DNA of 64,000 bases from Arcobacter porcinus (GTDB taxonomy: Bacteria > Campylobacterota > Campylobacteria > Campylobacterales > Arcobacteraceae). The stretch is taken from contig NZ_CP036246.2 in NCBI RefSeq assembly GCF_004299785.2, positions 1,798,001 through 1,862,000 of the forward strand, read 5' to 3'. Within the stretch, counting starts at the first letter, position 1. Every line of letters begins with the position of its first letter. The notes under the pieces were generated by a model. It saw nothing but the letters and a program-made list of their open reading frames with translations, searched no databases and was not told the origin of the DNA. Both the position numbers and the translations under genes were made by a program. Positions 1 to 9,526 of this stretch are shown piece by piece.

Positions 1-462
1 AATTTTATTAACATTTGTTATTTTTAAAATAGTGTAAATTGACAAATCAACAGTTCGTTTTGATATATGTTCTGAAATAGCTTCACTTGGAGACTGAAAT
101 TTACTATCTTTCCAACCAACATATAAACTATTATTTTTTCTTTCATTTATTGTTTCTACAAATTTATCTTTTTGTCTATGTAAAGCTATAGGAAATGAAA
201 AAAATTCAATTTTTGATTTATGACTATTTAGCCTTTTTTGTAATTTTTTATTATCATATTCTTTACCAGCAATTACTTCAATACCAATTCGAAATAAGAT
301 ATACAACTTACTAATTTCTTCTCTTGCTATATGTGATAAAGTATACGCTCTAGCAAAATATTTATTATTCAATAATAGCTCAGCCTCATCTGCTAAAGAT
401 TGTGCATTTAATGTAATTTTCACCATACCATCAATAATATCATCTACTGTAATATGTTGCAT
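1..462 (-). CDS. AbiV-family abortive infection protein (3' end beyond window)
   Basis: The frame is open from an ATG at 462 to the window edge (154 codons, no stop), so the C-terminus is missing. The N-terminal part has the AbiV pattern: an NAxxLxxEAELL helix (residues 19-31), a KYFARAYTLSHIAREEISK stretch (about 34-52) and later conserved His and Lys residues. AbiV proteins stop phage growth; lactococcal AbiV blocks phage translation through the phage protein SaV. The gene begins 49 bp after hsdR and is the last visible member of the defence operon, probably cotranscribed with it. The family call rests on sequence pattern. The phage target here is unknown. Confidence 0.75.
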   Translation of the reverse strand, partial: MQHITVDDIIDGMVKITLNAQSLADEAELLLNNKYFARAYTLSHIAREEISKLYILFRIGIEVIAGKEYDNKKLQKRLNSHKSKIEFFSFPIALHRQKDKFVETINERKNNSLYVGWKDSKFQSPSEAISEHISKRTVDLSIYTILKITNVNKI

Positions 463-511
463 TTTAATCCGTTCTTATAATCATTATTTCGAATATTTTT
501 ATAATATGTAA

Positions 512-3340
512 TCATTTCTCATAAAACTTATCCACAAACCCAACAATCTTATCAAGAACTCTTGTCACTATCATTTTTCTCTCTAGATATTTTGGAGCAA
601 TATTTAATGTTTTAGCAATATCATTTGGAAGTGGTTCTCTTTGTTCATAAATATATGTATCAACTACTTTTTTTAGTTCATCTTTATTTAGATTTTCTTC
701 ATTTGCAATTTGTTCAAATGCTTTTACTTTTTCTTCATCCCAGAATTTTATAAATTCATCTTCAATGCTATCACTGTTATCAATTTTTACTAGATTTTCA
801 TTGATGAATTTTTCTATTAATTCTCGTTTACTTCTAAGTTGAGGGTTATTATTTAGTAAGTTTGAAATCTCTTCTTTTTGTTTAGCTTTTTGCTCTTCAT
901 TTTCGCTTTCTTTAAATAAACCCAGAAGCTTTAAAATATATGTAACATTTATCTCATCTTTATGAATTAGCTCTAGTTCAAAGTCCACATCTTCTAGAAT
1001 AGATACTTTTTCTTTATTAGGATTAATGCTTGGTTTTAAATCAAGGTATTTACTCATATAATCTTCAAACTCTTGTTCTAATATCTTTAAATCATCCCAT
1101 TTAAAATCACTAAAACCACCTAAAACATTCTTTACTCTTAATAGTTCTCTAAATGCTTTTATAAACTCTAGTTTCTCTTCTTCACTATATAAATCACTAA
1201 CACTACCAACTGTTGGAACAATTAATTTTAAAGCATCATATTTTTCATTGAAAGTTTCTACATAACTTTCATATGGTTGCATTATAATTATCTCTTTTGC
1301 GTCTTTGTTTGAGAAAAGTGCAATTGCATCATCAGTAGCAGTTTTTAAATTTCTAAAACAAACTATATTACCTTGAGATTTTAATTCATTTAATATTCTA
1401 TTTGTTCTACTAAATGCTTGTATTAATCCATGATATTTTAAATTTTTATCAACATAAAGAGTATTTAGAGTTTTACTATCAAATCCAGTTAAAAACATAT
1501 TTACAACAAGTAAAATATCTATCTCTTTTTGTTTAACTCTTTTTGATAAATCATTATAGTAGTTATAAAAACTTTGAGAATCTTTTGTGGAGTATTTACA
1601 TCCAAAGATTTTATTATAATCATCAATAAACTCATCTAGTTTTTCTCTAGAGTGTTTATTTATATGCTCTTCATCAACAAATGCACCATTAGCTTCTTCT
1701 AAATCAACTATTCCTGTTGCATCTTTATCATCTTCATTTGCACTATATGAAAAGATTGTTGCAATTTTTAAATTATGGTTTTTGCTTTTAAATAGTTCAT
1801 AATATTTTATAAGCATTTCAACAGAACTTACACACATCATAGCTGTAAACTCTTTTGAGTGAGTTTTTCTATCATGATTTGCAATTATATAATCAACAAT
1901 TTTTTCAATTCTATCACTACTTTCAAGAAGCTCTTTTTTATCAATATCTTCAACAGCAATATCAATATTTGTAACACTATTTTCTTTTTGTTTATATTTA
2001 CCTATATATTCAACTGAGAATTTTAAAACATTCTCATCATTAATAGCATCAGTAATTACATATTTATGTAAGCACTCATCAAATAACTCTTTTGTGGTTC
2101 TTTTCCCAAGTGCATTTCCAGTTGCATTTTGTGCAAATATTGGAGTACCTGTAAATCCTATCATTTGGTTATTTGTAAAGAATTTAGTAATAGCTAAATG
2201 AGTTTCACCAAATTGACTTCTATGGCACTCATCAAAAATAAATACAATATTTTTATCTTTTACTATACTCATTTGCTCTAAATACTGTTTTTTTGAAATT
2301 GCAGTATTTAGTTTTTGAATAGTTGTAACAATTAGTTTTGTATCATCAGCAAACTGTTTTACAAGAGTTTTTGTATTATCAGTTCCATCAACACTTCCAT
2401 CACTAAAACTATTAAACTCTTTTGTTGTTTGATAATCTAAGTCTTTTCTATCTACAACAAATACTACTTTTTCAACTTTTGGAAGTTTCATAAGTATTTG
2501 AGCTGTTTTAAAAGAAGTTAGAGTTTTTCCACTTCCAGTTGTATGCCAAATATATCCATTTTTATTTGTATCTCTAACTCGCTCAATTATAGCTTCAACT
2601 GCCCAAAATTGATAAGGTCTTAGAACCATTAGGGATTTTGTAGCTTGAGCTAAAACGATATATTTACAAATCATTTTAGATAAGTGGCATTTTTCTAGGA
2701 AATTTGTTGCAAATTCATTTAAACTATCTATTCGTTTATTGTTTTTATCACTCCAATAGAAAGTTTGTTTAAAATTCATAGATTCTAGTTTATTATTAGA
2801 GTAGTATTTCGTATTAACATTATTTGATATAACAAATAGTTGAATATAGTTAAATAAAGCATTATTAGAGCTATATGAGTGTCTTTTATATCTAAGTGTT
2901 TGATTAAATGCTTCTTTTAGTTCTAAGCCACTTCTTTTTAGCTCTATTTGGCATAAAGGAAGACCATTAATTAAAATAGTTACATCATATCTATTTTTAT
3001 ACTTACCTTCAACACTTACTTGTGAAGTTACTTGAAATAGATTTTGGCACCAGTGTTCAGAATCTAAAAATTCAATATATTTACTAGTTCCATCATCACA
3101 AATTAAAACAAATTTATCTCTTAATATCTTTGCTTTTTCAAAAACATTACCTTTACTTAAATGATTTAGAACTCTTTTAAATTCAGTATCACTAATAATT
3201 GTTTTATTATGCTTTTCAAGTTGAATTTTTAGATTATCTTCTAACTCTTTATCATCTTTAATAACAACTCTTTCATACCCTAAACTTTGGAGTTGTTTTA
3301 ATAAGTTTTCTTCTAAGATTGCTTCAGATTGTTTGCTCAT
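512..3340 (-). CDS. hsdR: Type I restriction enzyme subunit R (HsdR)
   Basis: This is the ATP-dependent translocase and nuclease subunit of a type I restriction-modification complex (R2M2S). The N-terminal PD-(D/E)XK nuclease site is visible as Asp119 and Glu133-Leu-Lys135. The helicase core follows: Walker A TTGSGKT (267-273), a DECH box (370-373), TGTP (397-400) and a GLIQAFSRTNR motif VI further on. A long helical C-terminus follows, as expected for binding the methylase core. At 942 residues it is normal to slightly short for the family. It starts 1 bp after the Shedu-like gene stops, so translation is probably coupled. It is unusual that three other genes lie between it and hsdS. Confidence 0.95.
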   Translation of the reverse strand: MSKQSEAILEENLLKQLQSLGYERVVIKDDKELEDNLKIQLEKHNKTIISDTEFKRVLNHLSKGNVFEKAKILRDKFVLICDDGTSKYIEFLDSEHWCQNLFQVTSQVSVEGKYKNRYDVTILINGLPLCQIELKRSGLELKEAFNQTLRYKRHSYSSNNALFNYIQLFVISNNVNTKYYSNNKLESMNFKQTFYWSDKNNKRIDSLNEFATNFLEKCHLSKMICKYIVLAQATKSLMVLRPYQFWAVEAIIERVRDTNKNGYIWHTTGSGKTLTSFKTAQILMKLPKVEKVVFVVDRKDLDYQTTKEFNSFSDGSVDGTDNTKTLVKQFADDTKLIVTTIQKLNTAISKKQYLEQMSIVKDKNIVFIFDECHRSQFGETHLAITKFFTNNQMIGFTGTPIFAQNATGNALGKRTTKELFDECLHKYVITDAINDENVLKFSVEYIGKYKQKENSVTNIDIAVEDIDKKELLESSDRIEKIVDYIIANHDRKTHSKEFTAMMCVSSVEMLIKYYELFKSKNHNLKIATIFSYSANEDDKDATGIVDLEEANGAFVDEEHINKHSREKLDEFIDDYNKIFGCKYSTKDSQSFYNYYNDLSKRVKQKEIDILLVVNMFLTGFDSKTLNTLYVDKNLKYHGLIQAFSRTNRILNELKSQGNIVCFRNLKTATDDAIALFSNKDAKEIIIMQPYESYVETFNEKYDALKLIVPTVGSVSDLYSEEEKLEFIKAFRELLRVKNVLGGFSDFKWDDLKILEQEFEDYMSKYLDLKPSINPNKEKVSILEDVDFELELIHKDEINVTYILKLLGLFKESENEEQKAKQKEEISNLLNNNPQLRSKRELIEKFINENLVKIDNSDSIEDEFIKFWDEEKVKAFEQIANEENLNKDELKKVVDTYIYEQREPLPNDIAKTLNIAPKYLERKMIVTRVLDKIVGFVDKFYEK

Positions 3341-3341
3341 A

Positions 3342-4394
3342 CTAACTCACTTTGCTTTTGTAAATCTCAATTAGTTTTTCTGCATTTTTAATTAAATTAT
3401 CATAGGTTAATATTTCAATATTGTTTAATGATGAATTGAATCGTCTCAATGCTTCTTTTTCTCCATTTTCTATGGGTTCTTTTCCAATAATCAACTTTGC
3501 TTTTGGGAACAGAACAGTTGTTTGATTAGCTTTTTCAATGTTGGGTTTAAATTCATCTACATCTTGCAAGTATTTTAGAACTTGTCCTAATGCAGCAGAG
3601 AGAGCTGTTGAGGGATAATAAGACTTATGATTTTTGTCATATCTAAATAATTCGGCTGATGGTAGTTTAACTTCAATTAGTTCATAAAATCCATCTAAAG
3701 TTTCCATTACAATGTCACTATCACTACTAAAAGATAAATTAGTTTTATCAAGTTTTCTGATATAAGATGTTCCAAATATCCATAGATTTGATTCTATCCA
3801 GTTTTGAAAAAATTTCTCTTTTTGATTTGCTTCATAAAGACAAGTTAAAGGGTCACTTTTAGCATGGTCTAAAAAGTTTATATTTTCATTATCTAAATAT
3901 TCTATTAATTTCTCCAATGAATCTTTCGAAGTTGAAAACTTTTTAATATTTATAATTCCATCTAAATTCTCCAATTCATCAAGTGATAAATTGCTCTTTT
4001 GTAATAAATCTTTTATTTTAGAAATTTCTACAAACTCTTCTTTATCCGTAATGACTATTTCATGGTCAACTTTTTGACCTATTAACTTATTTTGTGAATT
4101 TAGAAAATCTGATAATTTTTTAATCGCATCTTTATCAGTTATTCTAATTTGTTTACTTACAGCATCTTTAAAATCTTTATCTTGATTTAAAAATGGTTCA
4201 AAATCTTTAGTTCCACTTTTTCTTTTCCATACTGACAAATCAATTGTATAGTGATGTATTTTCCCTTCATTTTTTTTATCTGGAATATGAAAAGCATTGA
4301 TTTTAATATGTGTATCTCTTGTCTTTTTTAGATAAACTGTATTGGTTGAAGAAAAACCTTTACTTGATGGTTTTATATTAATATTATTATCCAT
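3342..4394 (-). CDS. Shedu-type (SduA, DUF4263) nuclease-like defence protein
   Basis: The C-terminal half (about 180-350) carries the SduA/DUF4263 PD-(D/E)XK nuclease pattern: Asp227, then Glu241-Val-Lys243 (the sequence ELIEVKLPS), Gln271, and the family's closing RRFNSSLNNIEILTYDNL segment (318-334). Shedu is a single-gene anti-phage system whose nuclease assembles into oligomers. The N-terminal half (1-150) is not recognised and may be the sensing domain, which varies in this family. The start codon directly abuts the stop of the DUF4268 gene, and its stop lies 1 bp before hsdR. It is therefore embedded in the R-M operon instead of standing alone. Family call is good; activity is inferred. 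Confidence 0.8.
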   Translation of the reverse strand: MDNNINIKPSSKGFSSTNTVYLKKTRDTHIKINAFHIPDKKNEGKIHHYTIDLSVWKRKSGTKDFEPFLNQDKDFKDAVSKQIRITDKDAIKKLSDFLNSQNKLIGQKVDHEIVITDKEEFVEISKIKDLLQKSNLSLDELENLDGIINIKKFSTSKDSLEKLIEYLDNENINFLDHAKSDPLTCLYEANQKEKFFQNWIESNLWIFGTSYIRKLDKTNLSFSSDSDIVMETLDGFYELIEVKLPSAELFRYDKNHKSYYPSTALSAALGQVLKYLQDVDEFKPNIEKANQTTVLFPKAKLIIGKEPIENGEKEALRRFNSSLNNIEILTYDNLIKNAEKLIEIYKSKVS

Positions 4395-5519
4395 TTAATT
4401 AATCTCTTTTTGAACTTTTTCCCAAACAGGATTGATTACATTATAAAAGTCTTTAAATGAGTTTCTAAACCAGTCTATTTTTTGACTCCAATTGTCTTTA
4501 TCTTTAAATGTACCTATTTCTTTAGCTAAGGACTCATCCATTTCAAATTTTATTCTTGAAGCTTTTTTACCTTCTAATTCTTCCCAGATAATTTGTCCAT
4601 TGAACTTAGTTTCAATTTCAGATTGATATTTTTTCATAGTGTTGAATAGAATTTTTTCAGAGTCGTTAGGAAAATAAATTTCAACTCTTTGAGCTGTTCT
4701 TCCAAATACAAAACCAAAAAGTGCTTTACCCCTTGAGAAGTTAACATACCATCTTCCTCTTGGAGATATATTGCTTAAAAAATCAATATTATGTTCGGAA
4801 AGGTTTTGTTTAAACATAGTCCAGAATTCAATTAGTAAAGAATCTGTTTCTTGAGCAATTTTACCTTTTATTTTAACTTCTTCTTTTTCTTTTTCTTTCA
4901 TGTTTATCATGAATTCAGCTGTTTCTGGAACAGGAATAATTTGGTCAATCTGTAAGAATAGTTCATCATTTAAACTATATGGTGTTGCTTTAAAACATTT
5001 GACTTTTATATCATGGTTAATAAGCCATAAAACAGTAGATGTAACTTCTTTTCTATAATTGTTAGCAACAAACATTATTCTTTGGTCATTTTTGTTTAGA
5101 ATTAAATCTTCTTCACTTTCTAATTCCAAAAACTCAATTAATAAATCTTTTGCATCTTCATTAATTGATGTGTTATTTAAATAACTTTGATAAATCTTTA
5201 TAATTTGAGATGTAGATAGTGTAGAGCAATAAGATGTATATTTTAATGCTTGCCATACAACATCTCTTCCTGTATCATCAAGTTTATTTTCAATAATAAC
5301 CAATGAACCATCTTTATCAAGTGCTAATAAGTCTAATCTTTCATTTGTATCATTAAAACCATCAAATTCTTTTTGAATAATAAGAAGGTCTTCTCCTAAC
5401 ACTTCTGGATTTTTTGCAATCCATTCTTGAAGATTTTCTCTTTCTCTAAAACCTAATTCACTAAATAAACATTGTTTCAATTTAGTGATATTATTTGATG
5501 ATTTATTAATTTGATACAT
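4395..5519 (-). CDS. DUF4268-family protein with NucS-like PD-(D/E)XK domain
   Basis: The first 110 residues match the familiar N-terminus of DUF4268 proteins: a LQEWIAKNPEVLGEDLLIIQKEF stretch (residues 30-52), then NERLDLLALD and LVIIENKLDD. These provide Asp63, Glu77-x-Lys79 and Gln90, a likely nuclease active site. The C-terminal half (about 220-370) has the DUF4268 fold seen in restriction-associated proteins. Function is unknown; a DNA-recognition or nuclease role in defence is inferred from motifs and position. The start overlaps the end of the Abi_C gene by 14 bp and has a good AAGGAG site; the stop abuts the Shedu-like gene. Confidence 0.7.
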   Translation of the reverse strand: MYQINKSSNNITKLKQCLFSELGFRERENLQEWIAKNPEVLGEDLLIIQKEFDGFNDTNERLDLLALDKDGSLVIIENKLDDTGRDVVWQALKYTSYCSTLSTSQIIKIYQSYLNNTSINEDAKDLLIEFLELESEEDLILNKNDQRIMFVANNYRKEVTSTVLWLINHDIKVKCFKATPYSLNDELFLQIDQIIPVPETAEFMINMKEKEKEEVKIKGKIAQETDSLLIEFWTMFKQNLSEHNIDFLSNISPRGRWYVNFSRGKALFGFVFGRTAQRVEIYFPNDSEKILFNTMKKYQSEIETKFNGQIIWEELEGKKASRIKFEMDESLAKEIGTFKDKDNWSQKIDWFRNSFKDFYNVINPVWEKVQKEIN

Positions 5520-6306
5520 GAATCTCCTTATATGTTTTAAATAAAAATATTGCCATTGTTCCTGCCAGATTTACAGCTAATTCACTATGTCTTTCTTTTG
5601 GTTTAATATTTAGACCATTTGTACCATGAGAATCGCCTAACTTATTTCTCATTTGACCTAATCCATTAACTATTGCACTTGAACCACCAAGTATCTGCTT
5701 GAAAATCTTTTCTTGATGTTGTTCAGGAGCTAGATTCAATAGCTTTGCTACTTCTTTATATAGCTCTGATAAATCACTACTTTCACTAAATGATATTTTT
5801 TGCTCTTTTAATATGTATTTTAAAATACTTTCAATGAGTGTTCTTGAAATAGTAATAGCACCTTCAGGGTCTTTTACTTTTCTATCTAATGCTTTTTCCC
5901 ATTGTTCATGTATAAAATCTTCTGAAAATATAATATTTTTCTTAAATATTTCAATCGTTTTATTTAGTTTAATAATCTCAATATTTTTTCTATTTATTTT
6001 AATTTCATATCCATCATACTCTAAATATAAATTAAACTCGGTTATAAACCCCTCAAGTCTTTCATAATCAGAAATAAAATTAATAGGGCTAAATAAATCT
6101 ATTAAACATTGTTTCATATACGTTGTATCATTTATTTCAGCTAATTTCATATCTGTATAAACCCATCTTGATGGAAATCCTTGAGAATATATATCATCAG
6201 AAATATATGAATAAAAAAAGCTAACTAATTTTGGACCTGATTTATATTCAATCTCTTCATTAATTAGTTTTCTAAGTTTTTCAAGTGTTTTAGCATTTAA
6301 TTTCAT
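5506..6306 (-). CDS. Abortive infection family protein with Abi_C domain
   Basis: The C-terminal 120 residues fit the Abi_C domain (PF14355): a helix with TLIESILKYILKE (156-168), a spacer, then GGSSAIVNGLGQMRNKLGDSHG (207-228). The conserved Arg-Asn and Asp-Ser-His lie where the domain has its HEPN-like RNxxxDSHG signature. The N-terminal 130 residues are unrecognised. Abi_C proteins are found in phage-exclusion loci, and an RNase-type toxin role is plausible but not shown. It begins 12 bp after hsdS and its last 14 bp overlap the DUF4268 gene. The plus-strand frame inside it is a shadow. Confidence 0.75.
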   Translation of the reverse strand: MKLNAKTLEKLRKLINEEIEYKSGPKLVSFFYSYISDDIYSQGFPSRWVYTDMKLAEINDTTYMKQCLIDLFSPINFISDYERLEGFITEFNLYLEYDGYEIKINRKNIEIIKLNKTIEIFKKNIIFSEDFIHEQWEKALDRKVKDPEGAITISRTLIESILKYILKEQKISFSESSDLSELYKEVAKLLNLAPEQHQEKIFKQILGGSSAIVNGLGQMRNKLGDSHGTNGLNIKPKERHSELAVNLAGTMAIFLFKTYKEIHVSN

Positions 6307-6318
6307 TTTATTATTTAC

Positions 6319-7581
6319 CTAAATAAACATCTGTTGTAATAGTGCTTTTTTGAACTCTTTTGTAGAGTTTAGTTGTTTTTGAACTTGTTCTATTTTAGAG
6401 TCTATTGAAGATAGGAAGTTGGCTATTTTTGTTTGTTCTTCTAGGCAAGGGAGATTAATTACTATTTTAGAAAATCCTCCCACAGAAATAGTGAATCTAG
6501 TACTTCCAGTTGATACTTTTGTTATCTGCTTTAATACTTCAGGAATATTGCAAAAATAATGAGAATATAAAATATCTAGTTTTACTTTTGGTCTAAATCT
6601 CATTAAATGATAACTATAAACAGTATTCTCTAAATCTTCAAATATAACTACTGAATGACCAATATCATCAGGAGTTTCAGAAGATGGAGTGAAAAGAATA
6701 TCACCTTTTTTCAAATCACTTGTTAATATTTGGTTTTCCTTAGCTGATACTCTCATATAATTTTTAACAGTTTGATTATTAATATTTTCGTGATTATAAA
6801 CATTCATATAGTTTACTAAATAAACTAACTCTTCATCTTGAATAGTTTTTTTATCAACACTACTTGTTTTGAACTCTCCAATATCTCCTAACTTCTTCTC
6901 TTTCCAATCCTCAAACTCACTACCATCATCAGCTTTAAATCTAATCTCTTGATTAAAGATTTTTTGCATTACACCTTTTTTGTATTGCAGTAAAAGTTCT
7001 TCTTTACGTGTCAGCTGTTCTATTTTTGTGTCAACTGAAGTAAGAAATGAAGCTATCTTTTTTTGTTCTTGTTTTGATGGAAGATTTAGTTTAAAAGCTC
7101 CAATAGATTGAAAATTAATACCTTCTCTTCCACTTCCTGTTTGACCTTGATAAATAAGTTTTTGTCCATTAAATGATGATAAAAATGATTGTAAAAAAAA
7201 TGGTTCATAATTATCTTTTAATCTTATAATACATACGTGTTGATTAACATTTCCTTCTTTAAAATCTTTAGGCACCACACAACTTCTACCTATTGAAGCT
7301 CCCGTAATATTCAATAGTATATCATTAGCTTTAACCGTACTATTTCTCATACTATTATGTATTTTTTCATCAATATAAGTTACATCATTGAAAATTAGTT
7401 TATTATGATTCACATTTTGGCTTCTAATAAAAGGAATACCTGAAGTTTTATAAACCTGTTCTCCCCCTCTTGGAGTACTACCACTTCCTATTTTAACAGA
7501 TATTGTTTTTAACTTCTTTTCTTCCCACTCCCCATCAAACTCTTTAAATCTCAACTTAGGTACATTCATATTTTTACTCAT
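6319..7581 (-). CDS. hsdS: Type I restriction-modification specificity subunit (HsdS)
   Basis: HsdS selects the two-part DNA target for both methylation and restriction. Two target-recognition domains are visible (about 10-165 and 225-375). Each is followed by a conserved helical spacer: SKQEQKKIASFLTSVDTKIEQ in the middle and LEEQTKIANFLSSIDSKIEQ near the end. I chose the ATG at 7581, eight bases after an AAGG motif. A GTG at 7587 is in frame but too close to that site. It overlaps the preceding 79-codon gene slightly. The recognition sequence cannot be read from the protein. Confidence 0.93.
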   Translation of the reverse strand: MSKNMNVPKLRFKEFDGEWEEKKLKTISVKIGSGSTPRGGEQVYKTSGIPFIRSQNVNHNKLIFNDVTYIDEKIHNSMRNSTVKANDILLNITGASIGRSCVVPKDFKEGNVNQHVCIIRLKDNYEPFFLQSFLSSFNGQKLIYQGQTGSGREGINFQSIGAFKLNLPSKQEQKKIASFLTSVDTKIEQLTRKEELLLQYKKGVMQKIFNQEIRFKADDGSEFEDWKEKKLGDIGEFKTSSVDKKTIQDEELVYLVNYMNVYNHENINNQTVKNYMRVSAKENQILTSDLKKGDILFTPSSETPDDIGHSVVIFEDLENTVYSYHLMRFRPKVKLDILYSHYFCNIPEVLKQITKVSTGSTRFTISVGGFSKIVINLPCLEEQTKIANFLSSIDSKIEQVQKQLNSTKEFKKALLQQMFI

Positions 7582-7813
7582 TATCACTACCTTTTAAAAG
7601 TAGATTTCTTTCCCTTAAAAGCTCTTTTTGTAGCTCTTCAACTGTTGGTAAATATTTATTACTCACTAAGTCTTGAATTGAAAAAGTTAGGTAATTGCTT
7701 AAACTCAATTTGAGAGACGCCGTCTCCTGAGTTAGTAATCTTGAGTTGATTAAAAGATTTCTAATATCTTCTATCATTTGATTATTGATTATATTACTCA
7801 TAACATATTCCAT
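7574..7813 (-). CDS. Small protein between hsdM and hsdS, possible DUF1016 (YhcG-like) remnant
   Basis: A 79-residue reading frame fills the gap between hsdM and hsdS. Its ATG overlaps the hsdM stop in a TAATG arrangement; an ATG at 7801 is an alternative start. The C-terminal segment YLPTVEELQKELLRERNLL resembles the tail of DUF1016/YhcG PDDEXK proteins, and the N-terminal QMIEDIRNLLINSR resembles their first helix. Those full-length proteins are often found inside hsd operons. My best guess is an internally deleted remnant that keeps only the two ends. It could equally be a genuine small operon protein of unknown role. Confidence 0.5.
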   Translation of the reverse strand: MEYVMSNIINNQMIEDIRNLLINSRLLTQETASLKLSLSNYLTFSIQDLVSNKYLPTVEELQKELLRERNLLLKGSDNE

Positions 7814-9375
7814 TAAAATGGTTTAGCAATTCCAAGTTCATCGCAGAACTTAGCTATTGTTTCATCAGTTGTTTTCATCTCTATTTCTAAAGCTTTTAAC
7901 TCACTAGAAACTTTGTCTAAATCAATAGTTTCTTCCTCTTCAAATGTATCTACATATCTTGGGATATTTAGATTGTAGTCATTCTCTTTTATTTCATCTA
8001 AAGAAGCTAAATGAGAGTATTTTTCTATCTCTTTTCTATTTGCATAAGTATCAATAATTTTTTCAATATTTTCATTTGTTAGATAGTTTTGATTTTTTGA
8101 TTTTTCGTAATCATTTGATGCATCAATAAAGAGTATATTATCACTATGTTCTCTACACTTTTTAAATACTAAAATACATGTAGGTATTGAAGTACCATAG
8201 AAGATATTTGAAGGTAATCCTATAACTGCATCTAAATAGTTTCTATCTTCAATTAAATATTGTCTAATATGACCTTCAGCTGCTCCTCTAAATAAAACAC
8301 CATGAGGTAAAACAATAGCCATAGTTCCATTATCATCAAGATGATAAATCATATGTTGAATAAATGCAAAATCAGCTTTTGAGCTAGGTGCTAATTTTCC
8401 ATATTGACTAAATCTATCATCATTTAAGTGAAGTGGATTTGCACTCCAGTTTGCAGAAAATGGAGGATTAGCAACTATTGCTTCAAATCTATGTTCTAAA
8501 TGTTGAGGATGTTCAAGAGTATCTTCTTGTTTTATATCAAATTTTCTGTAATGAACATCATGCATAATCATATTCATTCGAGCTAAGTTATATGTAGTTC
8601 TATTTAACTCTTGCCCATAGAAGTTTGACACATCTTCAACTTCTTTTGCTACACGAAGAAGTAGTGAACCAGAACCACATGTTGCATCATATACAGATTT
8701 TAATCTAGTTTTTCCAACAGTTACAAGTTTTGCTAATATTTTTGATACTTCTTGAGGAGTATAAAATTCACCTGCTTTTTTACCAGCACCTGCTGCAAAT
8801 TGCCCTATTAGATACTCATATGCATCACCTAAAACATCTCTATCATGATTTTTTAGTTCAAAGTTAATATTATCAAGATGATATAGAACTTTTGCTATTA
8901 GTTTATTTTTTGCTTCTTCAGTACGACCAAGTTTTGTGCTAGTTAAATCTAAATCTTCAAATAAATGTTCAAAATCATCTTCACTCTCTGTTCCCATAGT
9001 TGATGATTCAATGTGTCTTAGTACTTGTGTTAAATCATCAAGGATAAAGTTATTGTTATCACTATTTCCTTTTTTTGCCATAGCTGAAAATAGTTCATTT
9101 GGTTTTAAAAAGTATCCAAGTTGTTGTACACAATCATCTTTTAAACTATTTAATATTTTATTATGTTCAGGATTATTTAAATCAAGGCTTGTAAATGTAA
9201 TACCATCTACTTTTAAAAGTTCATTTGTAAAGTTTTCAATTTTTTCAGATAGATATTTGTAAAAGATAAAACCTAGAATATAATCTCTAAACTCATCGGC
9301 ATCCATCTTACCTCTAAGTTCATTTGCAATATTCCATAATTGTTGCTCAAGTGCTTTTTTATTTTCTTCACCCAT
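7813..9375 (-). CDS. hsdM: Type I restriction-modification methyltransferase subunit (HsdM)
   Basis: This is the N6-adenine methyltransferase subunit of the type I system, which protects host DNA using S-adenosylmethionine. An N-terminal helical HsdM_N domain is followed by GEFYTPQEVSKIL (202-214), the SAM-binding motif DATCGSGSLLL (230-240) and the catalytic NPPF motif (303-306). At 520 residues it has the normal family length. It is the first gene of the defence operon, with an AGGGG site about nine bases before the ATG. The next gene overlaps its stop codon. The methylation motif cannot be deduced from the sequence. Confidence 0.96.
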   Translation of the reverse strand: MGEENKKALEQQLWNIANELRGKMDADEFRDYILGFIFYKYLSEKIENFTNELLKVDGITFTSLDLNNPEHNKILNSLKDDCVQQLGYFLKPNELFSAMAKKGNSDNNNFILDDLTQVLRHIESSTMGTESEDDFEHLFEDLDLTSTKLGRTEEAKNKLIAKVLYHLDNINFELKNHDRDVLGDAYEYLIGQFAAGAGKKAGEFYTPQEVSKILAKLVTVGKTRLKSVYDATCGSGSLLLRVAKEVEDVSNFYGQELNRTTYNLARMNMIMHDVHYRKFDIKQEDTLEHPQHLEHRFEAIVANPPFSANWSANPLHLNDDRFSQYGKLAPSSKADFAFIQHMIYHLDDNGTMAIVLPHGVLFRGAAEGHIRQYLIEDRNYLDAVIGLPSNIFYGTSIPTCILVFKKCREHSDNILFIDASNDYEKSKNQNYLTNENIEKIIDTYANRKEIEKYSHLASLDEIKENDYNLNIPRYVDTFEEEETIDLDKVSSELKALEIEMKTTDETIAKFCDELGIAKPF

Positions 9376-9435
9376 ATATAGTAACCCCTAAATATCAAAA
9401 ATAGTGTGTAATTTTATAGTGTTAAATTAGTATTA

Positions 9436-9441
9436 ATTATA
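9436..9441 (-). promoter_or_regulatory. Probable -10 box of the hsdM defence operon
   Basis: On the minus strand there is a perfect TATAAT about 60 bases upstream of the hsdM ATG, preceded by an A/T-rich stretch and no convincing -35 box, as is common in Campylobacterota. This would give a leader of roughly 54 nt. A second weaker candidate (CTATAAA, about 9413-9420) lies closer to the gene. Inferred from sequence only. Confidence 0.4.
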
Positions 9442-9526
9442 CTTTTTTGAAACTTCTAAGGTGGTTAAATGAGTAATTTATAAATGTATTAATTTAGGAA
9501 ATGTGGATTTGATGTATAGATTTGAT

